Assembly (NCBI RefSeq): GCF_014174515.1
Contig: NZ_JACJUG010000004.1
Coordinates: 157,864-221,863, forward strand
Source of the DNA: Mitsuaria sp. WAJ17
Lineage (GTDB): Bacteria; Pseudomonadota; Gammaproteobacteria; Burkholderiales; Burkholderiaceae_C
Direction of reading: 5' to 3'
DNA: 64,000 nt
The notes beneath the pieces were generated by a model, which did not search any database, was not told where the DNA came from, and saw nothing but the letters and a program-made list of their open reading frames with translations. This document shows, piece after piece, positions 33,932 through 40,598 of this stretch. A program made the translations under genes and the position numbers. How positions within the stretch are numbered: position 1 is the first letter of the stretch; each line of letters starts with the position of its first letter.

Positions 33932-34294
33932 TCAGCTGCCGCGGTAGGTGGAGTAGCTCCAGGGGCTGGCGAGCAGCGGCACGTGGTAGTGCGCTCCGGT
34001 ATCGGCGATGCCGAAATCCAGCGGCACCTCGTCCAGGAAGGCCGGCTCGGGCAGCTCGGCACCCTGGCCCCGGAAATAGTCGGCCACAGCGAAGACCAGC
34101 AGGTAGCGGCCTGCCAGCAGGGCCTCACCCTCCAGCAGGGGGCCATCGGCGCGACCGTCGGCATTGAGCTGCAGGGACTTGAGCAGGTGCGGCACGCCGC
34201 CTGGCGCGGGATCCAGGCGGTAAAGCCGGACCTGCATGCCGGCGGCTGGGCGACCGTGCATGGTGTCCAGCACGTGGGTGGTGAGCTTGCCCAT
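33932..34294 (-). CDS. uraH: 5-hydroxyisourate hydrolase (transthyretin-like)
   Basis: A 120-residue transthyretin-related hydrolase converting 5-hydroxyisourate to OHCU. It has the N-terminal signature [15 protein letters not shown], the RLYRLDP segment, and the C-terminal YRGS tetrapeptide that separates these enzymes from true transthyretins. The histidine in THVLD is one of the catalytic residues. The ATG at 34292-34294 was chosen because the family always starts just before this motif. The promoter faces the divergent gntR gene, with the palindromic operator at 34341-34354 between them. Confidence 0.96.
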   Translation of the reverse strand: MGKLTTHVLDTMHGRPAAGMQVRLYRLDPAPGGVPHLLKSLQLNADGRADGPLLEGEALLAGRYLLVFAVADYFRGQGAELPEPAFLDEVPLDFGIADTGAHYHVPLLASPWSYSTYRGS

Positions 34295-34340
34295 GGATTT
34301 CTCTGTCCTGAGGATGGCTGCCGACCAGCGGCGATGGGCA

Positions 34341-34354
34341 AAGTGTATACACTT
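34341..34354. promoter_or_regulatory. Perfect palindromic operator between uraH and gntR
   Basis: AAGTGTATACACTT is a perfect 14-bp palindrome. It ends 23 bp before the gntR start and begins 47 bp before the uraH start, so a repressor here could block both promoters. The TGTATACA core is shared with the site at 32452-32465. Confidence 0.75.
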
Positions 34355-34377
34355 CAGCACACAACCCAAGAGTCACC

Positions 34378-35082
34378 ATGCCCAGCCCGTCCCACCGCAA
34401 GGCGCCTGCCGCGTCCCTGGACGGCGACAGCGCCACCGACCGCATCGCCGCAGCCCTGACCCAGGCCATCATCGAGCGCCGCCTGATGCCCGGCACCCGC
34501 CTGGCGGAGCAGAAGCTGGCCGATCTCTTCCAGGTCTCGCGCACCCTGGTGCGCCAGGCCCTCAACCAGCTCAGTCGCGACCGTCTGGTCACGCTCACGC
34601 CGGCCCGCGGCGCCTGCGTAGCCGAGCCCAGCGTGGAGGAGGCCCGCCAGGTCTTCGAGCTGCGCCGCATGCTGGAGACGCAGCTGGCGCGCGAGCTCGC
34701 CGGCCGCATCACGCCGGCGCAGATCCGTGCGCTCCGCAGCCACCTGCGCGAGGAGCGCGCCGCGGTGAAGCGCAAGGACGTCAGCGGCCGCACCCGCCTG
34801 CTGGCAGACTTCCACGTGCTGCTCGCCCGCCTGCTGGGCAACGAGGTGCTGGCCGACCTGCTGCAGGAGCTGCTCTCGCGCTCTTCCCTGATCGCGCTGA
34901 TGTACCAGAGCAGCCATTCGGCGGCCGAGAGCCAGGCGGGCCACGAGGCCCTGGTCGATGCCCTTGAGGCCGGCGATGCCGCCCGCACCGAGCAGCTGAT
35001 GCTGGACCACCTGGGTCACGTCGAGGCCCATCTGCGCCTGCAACAACCCTCTTCCGACCTCAGGACCGCCCTGCAGCTATGA
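34378..35082 (+). CDS. GntR-family (FadR/FCD) regulator of urate and allantoin degradation
   Basis: A 234-residue regulator. The winged helix-turn-helix is at residues 20-85 (AIIERRLMPGTRLAEQKLAD, VSRTLVRQALNQLSRDRLV). The FCD ligand domain from about residue 95 has ELRRMLETQLARELAG and the metal-binding histidines of FHVLLARLLGN and AGHEALVDALEAGD. It is the first gene of an operon with puuE, the UraD-AllC fusion and an M20 protein, and its stop overlaps puuE by ATGA. The palindrome at 34341-34354 is probably its own operator. The inducer may be allantoin or a relative; that is inference. Confidence 0.92.
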   Translation: MPSPSHRKAPAASLDGDSATDRIAAALTQAIIERRLMPGTRLAEQKLADLFQVSRTLVRQALNQLSRDRLVTLTPARGACVAEPSVEEARQVFELRRMLETQLARELAGRITPAQIRALRSHLREERAAVKRKDVSGRTRLLADFHVLLARLLGNEVLADLLQELLSRSSLIALMYQSSHSAAESQAGHEALVDALEAGDAARTEQLMLDHLGHVEAHLRLQQPSSDLRTALQL

Positions 35083-36023
35083 ACGCACGCTACCCCCGCG
35101 ACCTCGTCGGCTACGGCCGCAACCCGCCCCAGGCGCAGTGGCCGGGCCAGGCCCGCGTGGCCCTGCAGTTCGTGCTGAACTACGAGGAAGGCGGCGAGAA
35201 CTCGGTGCTGCACGGCGATGCTGCGTCCGAGCAGTTCCTCTCAGAGATGTTCAACCCCGCGGCCTACCCCGCGCGGCACTTGAGCATGGAGGGCATCTAC
35301 GAGTACGGCTCGCGCGTGGGCGTGTGGCGGCTGCTGCGCGAGTTCGAGCGCCGCGGCCTGCCGCTGACGGTTTTCGGCGTCTCGATGGCGCTGGAGCGGC
35401 ATCCCGAGCTGACCCGGGCCTTCGTCGAGCTGGGCCACGAGATTGCCTGCCACGGCTGGCGCTGGATCCACTACCAGGGCATGGACGAGGCCCAGGAGCG
35501 CGCGCACCTGCAGCGCGGCATGGCCGTCATCGAGCAGCTGACCGGCCAGCGTCCCGAGGGTTGGTACACCGGCCGCGACAGCCCCAACACCCGCCGCCTG
35601 GTGGCAGAGCACGGCGGCTTCGCCTACGACAGCGACTACTACGGCGACGACCTCCCCTTCTGGCTGCAGGTGCGCCGCAGCGACGGCAGCCTGGCCCCGC
35701 ACCTGGTCGTGCCCTACACCCTGGACTGCAACGACATGCGCTTCGCCCTGCCCCAGGGTTTCAGCCACGGGGACGAGTTCTTCGAGTACCTGCGTGACAG
35801 CTTCGACGTGCTCTACGCCGAGGGCGCCGAGACCCCGCGCATGATGAGCGTGGGCATGCACTGCCGCCTGCTGGGCCGCCCGGGCCGCATGAGGGCCCTG
35901 CAGCGCTTCCTGGACCATGTGCAGTCCCACGAGCAGGTGTGGATCTGCCGCCGCATCGACATCGCGCGGCACTGGCGCGCCACGCACCCCTTCGACCCCG
36001 CCTCCGCCTTTGTCTGGGAGTGA
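35079..36023 (+). CDS. puuE: Allantoinase PuuE
   Basis: A 314-residue metal-independent allantoinase of the polysaccharide-deacetylase fold, hydrolysing allantoin to allantoate. Family marks are YPRDLVGYGRNPP at the N-terminus, FVLNYEEGGENSVLHGD, EYGSRVGVWRLLREFERRG, CHGWRWIHYQGM, GWYTGRDSPNTRRLV and MMSVGMHCRLLGRPGR. This type is unrelated to the dinuclear-zinc AllB allantoinase. It overlaps gntR by ATGA and is followed by the UraD-AllC fusion after 3 bp, so the operon is tightly packed. Confidence 0.96.
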   Translation: MNARYPRDLVGYGRNPPQAQWPGQARVALQFVLNYEEGGENSVLHGDAASEQFLSEMFNPAAYPARHLSMEGIYEYGSRVGVWRLLREFERRGLPLTVFGVSMALERHPELTRAFVELGHEIACHGWRWIHYQGMDEAQERAHLQRGMAVIEQLTGQRPEGWYTGRDSPNTRRLVAEHGGFAYDSDYYGDDLPFWLQVRRSDGSLAPHLVVPYTLDCNDMRFALPQGFSHGDEFFEYLRDSFDVLYAEGAETPRMMSVGMHCRLLGRPGRMRALQRFLDHVQSHEQVWICRRIDIARHWRATHPFDPASAFVWE

Positions 36024-36026
36024 GCC

Positions 36027-37811
36027 TTGAGCCTGGATCTTGACCACCTCAACACCCTGGACGCCGAGGCCTTCGCGGTCGCGCTGGACGGTGTCTACGA
36101 GCATTCGCCCTGGATCGCCCGCCGCGCCGCCGCCCGGCGGCCCTTTGCCAGCCTGCCCGCCCTGAAGCTGGCCCTGGCTCAGGTGGTGAGCCAGGCCTCG
36201 CTGGACGAGCAGCTGGGCCTGATCCGCGCCCATCCGGAGCTGGCCGGCAAGGCGGCCATCGCCGGCCAGTTGACTGTCGAATCGACCGACGAGCAGAGCC
36301 GAGCCGGCCTGCAACACTGCAGCCCCGCCGAGTTCGAGCGCCTGCAGGCCCTGAACAAGGCCTATGGCCAGCGCTTCGGCTGGCCCTTCATCCTGGCTGT
36401 GCGCGGGCCGCGAGGCCTTGGCCTCTCGCGCCAGGCCATCATCGAGACCTTCGAGCGCCGCCTGGCCGCACCGCCGGACCTGGAGCGCGCCGAGTGCCTG
36501 CGCAACATCCACCGCATCGCCGAGATCCGGCTGGACGACAAGTTCGAGGCCCCGCCCCTGCTGGGCAATGCCGTGCTCGACGCCGCCGATCGCCTCGCGC
36601 GGCACTCGGAGCAGCCCTTCGCCGAGCAGGGTCAGCTCTGCGTGACCTACATGACGCCTGTCCACCAGGCCGTCGCGCAAGACCTGGCCCTCGCCATGCG
36701 CGAGGCGGGTTTCGATGAGGTGGGCATCGACGCCCTGGGCAATGTGGTCGGTCTCCTGCACGGCACGCGGCCCGAGGCACCGCGCCTGCTCACCGGAAGC
36801 CACTATGACACCGTGCGCAACGCCGGCCGCCACGACGGCCGCCTGGGCGTGCTGGCCACCATCGAGGCCGTTCGGCATCTGAAGCAGCAGGGCCGCCGCC
36901 TGCCCTTCACGCTGGAGCTGGTGGCCTTTGCCGAGGAAGAAGGCCAGCGTTTCGCCGCCACCTTCCTCAGCAGCAGCGCCCTGGTGGGGCGCTTCCAACC
37001 GGCCTGGCTGGAGCAGCGCGATGCGGACGGCGTCCGCCTGCAGGACGCCCTGCGCGCCGCCGGTCATCCCGGCACCCTGGACTCCATCGAGGCCCTGCGT
37101 CGCGATCCCGCCGGCTACCTGGGCTATGTGGAGCTGCACATCGAGCAGGGCCCGGTACTGTGCGAGTTGGACCTGCCTCTGGGCGTGGTCACCTCCATCA
37201 ACGGCAGCCGCCGCTACCTGGGCGAGATCATCGGCCTGGCCAGCCATGCGGGCACCACGCCCATGGACCGCCGCCGCGACGCCGCCGCCGCCGTGGCCGA
37301 GCTGGTCCTGGCCGTGGAGCGCGAGGCCCTGGCAAGACCTGGCACCGTGGCCACCGTCGGCCTGCTGGAGGTACCGGGCGGATCGATCAATGTGGTGCCC
37401 GGGCGCTGTCGCTTCAGCCTGGACCTGCGCGCAGGCAACGACGCCCGGCGCGACGACCTGGACAGCGTTGTGCGCGCCCAGCTGCAGGCCGTCTGCGAGC
37501 GCCGCGGCCTGCAGTGGACGCTGACCCCCACCGTCGTGGCCTCGGCCGCGCCCAGCGATCCGGCCTGGCAGGCGCGCTGGGAAGCCGCGGTGCAGCGCCT
37601 GGGCCTGCCGGTGCACCGCCTGCCCTCCGGCGCCGGCCATGACGCCATGAAGATCCACGAGGCCCTGCCCCAGGCCATGCTCTTCGTGCGCGGCGGCAAC
37701 TTGGGGATCAGCCACAACCCGCTGGAGACCGTCAGCAATGACGATGCAGACCTCGCCGTGCGCGCCCTGCTGGCGTTGCTGGAGGAATTGAGCAAGGAAC
37801 ACAAGGCATGA
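36027..37811 (+). CDS. uraD: Bifunctional OHCU decarboxylase - allantoate amidohydrolase fusion
   Basis: A 594-residue two-domain enzyme. Residues 1-170 are UraD, which decarboxylates OHCU to (S)-allantoin: RRPFASLPALKLAL, the catalytic histidine in IRAHPELAGKAA, and LNKAYGQRFGWPFILAVRG. Residues about 180-590 are an AllC/HyuC-type M20 amidohydrolase acting on allantoate: metal residues in LTGSHYDTV and NAGRHDGRLG, AEEEGQRF, ELHIEQGPVL, GAGHDAM and GNLGISHNP. The two activities flank the allantoinase step done by PuuE. A TTG start at 36027 follows GGGAG by six bases. The stop overlaps the next gene by ATGA. Each domain has normal length, so the fusion is intact. Confidence 0.93.
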   Translation: MSLDLDHLNTLDAEAFAVALDGVYEHSPWIARRAAARRPFASLPALKLALAQVVSQASLDEQLGLIRAHPELAGKAAIAGQLTVESTDEQSRAGLQHCSPAEFERLQALNKAYGQRFGWPFILAVRGPRGLGLSRQAIIETFERRLAAPPDLERAECLRNIHRIAEIRLDDKFEAPPLLGNAVLDAADRLARHSEQPFAEQGQLCVTYMTPVHQAVAQDLALAMREAGFDEVGIDALGNVVGLLHGTRPEAPRLLTGSHYDTVRNAGRHDGRLGVLATIEAVRHLKQQGRRLPFTLELVAFAEEEGQRFAATFLSSSALVGRFQPAWLEQRDADGVRLQDALRAAGHPGTLDSIEALRRDPAGYLGYVELHIEQGPVLCELDLPLGVVTSINGSRRYLGEIIGLASHAGTTPMDRRRDAAAAVAELVLAVEREALARPGTVATVGLLEVPGGSINVVPGRCRFSLDLRAGNDARRDDLDSVVRAQLQAVCERRGLQWTLTPTVVASAAPSDPAWQARWEAAVQRLGLPVHRLPSGAGHDAMKIHEALPQAMLFVRGGNLGISHNPLETVSNDDADLAVRALLALLEELSKEHKA

Positions 37812-39070
37812 GCCAACCCACCCCACCCACCACGCCCGAACGCCAGGCGCTGTATGCGCAGCTCGACGCCTGGATCTCCGCCCATTTCGATGAGGAGGTG
37901 GCCTATCTTCGGGCCCTGGTCCAGGTTCCTACCGACACACCGCCGGGCAACAACGCCCCTCATGCCCAGCGCACGGCCGAACTGCTGGCAGCGATGGGCC
38001 TGCAGGCCGAGCCGCATGCGGTGCCGCAGGCCGAGGTCGAGGCAGCCGGCTTGCAGAGCATCACCAACCTGATCGTGCGACGCCGCTACGGCGAGGGCGG
38101 CCCGGTGATCGCCCTCAATGCCCATGGCGACGTGGTGCCGCCCGGCGAAGGCTGGGCCCACGGCCCCTACAGCGCAGACATCGTCGATGGCCGGCTCTAT
38201 GGCCGCGCGGCGGCCGTCAGCAAGAGCGATTTCGCCACCTACACTTTCGCCCTGCGTGCGCTGGAAAGCCTGCAGCAGCCCCTGCGCGGTGGTGTGGAGC
38301 TGCATTTCACCTACGACGAGGAGTTCGGCGGCGAGCTGGGCCCCGGCTGGCTGCTGAAGCACGGTCTCACCCGCCCAGACCTGCTGCTGGCCGCCGGCTT
38401 CAGTTACCAGGTGGTGACGGCCCACAACGGCTGCCTGCAGATGGAGCTCACGGTGCACGGCCGCATGGCCCATGCCGCCATCCCGGACACCGGCATCGAT
38501 GCCCTGCAGGGCGCGGTGAAGATCCTCAACGCGCTCTATGCCCAGAACGAGCGCTACCGCCAGCTGTGCAGCCAGGTGCCGGGCATCCAGCACCCCTACC
38601 TGAACGTGGGCCGCATCGAGGGCGGAACCAACACCAATGTCGTCCCCGGCAAGGTGGTGCTGAGGCTGGACCGCCGCATGATTCCCGAGGAGGACCCGGT
38701 GCAGGTGGAGGCCGAGCTGCGCCGCGTGATCGCCGAGGCCGCCCAGGGCTTCGCGGGCACGGTGGAGGTGCGGCGCCTGCTGCTGGCCCGCTCGTTGAAA
38801 CCCCTGCCGGGCCACGAGCGCCTGACAGAGCCGCTGCAGCGCCACGGCCAGGCCGTGTTCGGAGAGCCCATCCCGACCTCGGGCACCCCGCTCTACACCG
38901 ACGTGCGCCTCTACGGCGAGCAGGGCATCCCGGCTGCCATCTACGGGGCCGGTCCGCGCACCGTGCTGGAGTCCAATGCCAAGCGCGCCGACGAGCACCT
39001 GGTGCTTGAGGACCTGCGCCGAGCTACCCAGGTGGTGGCGCGCACGCTGCTGGATCTGCTCTGCGCCTGA
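37808..39070 (+). CDS. M20-family hydrolase-like protein with altered metal site
   Basis: A 420-residue M20 (ArgE/DapE/carboxypeptidase G2) relative, last of the gntR-puuE-uraD block. The first metal motif NAHGDVV (H106, D108) and the general-base segment TYDEEFGGE (E171, E172) are present. The bridging aspartate usually found in GRG-x-x-D-x-K is replaced: the sequence reads GRAAAVSKS with V137 at that place. The C-terminal AH-x-x-DE motif reads AKRADE, with K392 instead of histidine. It may therefore bind one metal, use other ligands, or be non-hydrolytic. Its place in the operon suggests ureidoglycine or ureidoglycolate processing, for which no dedicated enzyme is seen, but this is a guess. 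Confidence 0.85.
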   Translation: MSQPTPPTTPERQALYAQLDAWISAHFDEEVAYLRALVQVPTDTPPGNNAPHAQRTAELLAAMGLQAEPHAVPQAEVEAAGLQSITNLIVRRRYGEGGPVIALNAHGDVVPPGEGWAHGPYSADIVDGRLYGRAAAVSKSDFATYTFALRALESLQQPLRGGVELHFTYDEEFGGELGPGWLLKHGLTRPDLLLAAGFSYQVVTAHNGCLQMELTVHGRMAHAAIPDTGIDALQGAVKILNALYAQNERYRQLCSQVPGIQHPYLNVGRIEGGTNTNVVPGKVVLRLDRRMIPEEDPVQVEAELRRVIAEAAQGFAGTVEVRRLLLARSLKPLPGHERLTEPLQRHGQAVFGEPIPTSGTPLYTDVRLYGEQGIPAAIYGAGPRTVLESNAKRADEHLVLEDLRRATQVVARTLLDLLCA

Positions 39071-39179
39071 TCCCGCCGGTGTTGCCCCGGGCGCACCGCC
39101 AGCCGCGGGTTTGGGCGCATACTGGCGGCCAGCAGAGGCATGGCGTCGCAAGACCTGCCCCTGCCCCGCTGGAGTCGCC

Positions 39180-39968
39180 ATGCCTGTTGCCGCACTGAGC
39201 CGCCGACACTGCCTCGCCCTCGCCCTGACCGCCCTGGGCGGCGCACCCGCGCGGGCGATGGGCCACGCGGCCCTGCCAGTGCTGAGCTACTACGACTACC
39301 CGCCCTTCTCCACCGGCCCGGGTCAAGGCCTGACGCAATCGCTGCTGACCCTGCTGCAGGAGCGTGCCGGATCACTGCTGCCACCGATGCACGAAGAGCT
39401 GCTGCCGCGCAGACGGGTCGCCGCCCTGGTCGGGCGCAGTGACTGGATGGGCCTTGTGCCCTGGGTGAGCCCGGCCTGGTTCCAGGACCTCGAGCGACAC
39501 CGTTTCATCTGGACTGAGCCGCTGATGCAGGACGAGGACCTCGTGGCATCGCTGAAGTCGCGCCCGGTGGACTACAAGGAGCCGGCCTCCCTGAAGGGCC
39601 TGACCCTGGGCGGTGTCTTCGGCCATGTCTACCCCGAGACCGAAGTCCTGGTGAAGGCCGGCGATGTGCAGCGCCTGGACTCCTTCAGCCAGGAGTCCTG
39701 CCTGCGCATGCTGCTGCTGGGGCGGGTGGACGCCATGTTCATATCCCGCAGCGGCCTGGCGGGCTGGCGGCAGCGGCTGCCTGACTTCGATGCCCGCATC
39801 CACATCGCCGACACCCCCCGGCTGCGCTACCAGCGGCGCCTGCTGCTGTCGCCGCTGATGCCCACCGAGCAGAGCGACTGGCTGCGCCGGGCCGTGTCGG
39901 GTCTGCCGCAGGACCCTGCCTGGCGCGAGCTGCTGCTGCAGCATGGCGTGGAGCCGACCCTGTCCTGA
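39180..39968 (+). CDS. Orphan periplasmic solute-binding protein (PBP2 type)
   Basis: A 262-residue secreted protein. MPVAALSRRHCLALALTALG and cleavage near PARA give the signal sequence. The mature region starts VLSYYDYPPFSTGPGQGLTQ, typical of amino-acid-type periplasmic binding folds (SBP_bac_3). It continues with DWMGLVPWVSPAWF and the second-lobe stretch LGGVFGHVYPETEVLVKAG. No permease or ATPase gene is adjacent. The ATG at 39180 has GGAG seven bases upstream. It lies 109 bp after the M20 gene, so readthrough from the purine operon is possible, but a role there is not shown. The ligand is unknown. Confidence 0.8.
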   Translation: MPVAALSRRHCLALALTALGGAPARAMGHAALPVLSYYDYPPFSTGPGQGLTQSLLTLLQERAGSLLPPMHEELLPRRRVAALVGRSDWMGLVPWVSPAWFQDLERHRFIWTEPLMQDEDLVASLKSRPVDYKEPASLKGLTLGGVFGHVYPETEVLVKAGDVQRLDSFSQESCLRMLLLGRVDAMFISRSGLAGWRQRLPDFDARIHIADTPRLRYQRRLLLSPLMPTEQSDWLRRAVSGLPQDPAWRELLLQHGVEPTLS

Positions 39969-40032
39969 ACCTGTCCGGAAGGCTTGATCCAGTTCGTGTT
40001 CCTGGACGGGGCCTTTGGCTACACTGCGGCCC

Positions 40033-40440
40033 GTGAACCCCCGCCGCCCCTCCCTGCTGATGCGCTGCCTCGTGCTGCTGAGCCTCTGGTTCGGCGCGCT
40101 GGCGCCCGCGCTGTCGCAGGTGGTAGCAGCTCAGCGGGGTGAGCTGACGCCCTTCACCCAGGTCTGCCGCGCCAGCCTGGTTTCGCCCCGCGCACTGCTG
40201 GGTGAATGGCCCGAGAGCCGCCGTCATGGCGTCGAGGACCACGGGCTCTCGACCCACTGCAAGTTCTGCGCGTCCCATCAGCAGGACCTGGCCCTGCCCA
40301 TGTCCGCCCTCGGCGTGCAGCCGGTTGAGGTCCGCGTGCTGGCCCTGCTGCCCGAGCGCTTTCTCTCCTCGCCTGCACAGCGCAGCGTCTGGCAAGCCGC
40401 CCTCTCGCGCGGGCCGCCCCAGGGACCCCTGCTTCCCTGA
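40033..40440 (+). CDS. DUF2946-type small exported protein
   Basis: A 135-residue protein with an N-terminal signal or anchor (PSLLMRCLVLLSLWFGALAP). A HCKFCASHQQD motif (His-Cys-x-x-Cys-x-x-His) near residue 80 resembles the metal-binding motif of DUF2946 proteins. These small proteins are often beside TonB-dependent receptors for copper, as here (the receptor starts 158 bp downstream, followed by YcnI). The GTG at 40033 is chosen because it comes directly after a TACACT -10-like element, suggesting a leaderless message. An ATG at 40060 would shorten the signal sequence. Copper binding is inferred. Confidence 0.7.
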   Translation: MNPRRPSLLMRCLVLLSLWFGALAPALSQVVAAQRGELTPFTQVCRASLVSPRALLGEWPESRRHGVEDHGLSTHCKFCASHQQDLALPMSALGVQPVEVRVLALLPERFLSSPAQRSVWQAALSRGPPQGPLLP

Positions 40441-40598
40441 TTGACACCCCACCGGGTCCGCGTCCTGCCGGATCCGGTCGGCAAAACCCGTTGAAGTGCC
40501 GCCCTGCCCGAGCCCCGGGCCTGGCCAGCCGCGACGGACTGTGTGGCCGCCACCGCCCAAGAGCCGGGGAAGGCCCCGCGCACTGCTGTACCTCCATC

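Noticed and set aside
40440..40598. Possible cobalamin riboswitch before the TonB receptor gene
   Set aside because: The leader is GC-rich with several hairpins and a GGGGAAGG run that recalls part of the element. The conserved B12 box near the 3' end and the GCCACTG core are absent, and the neighbouring genes point to copper.
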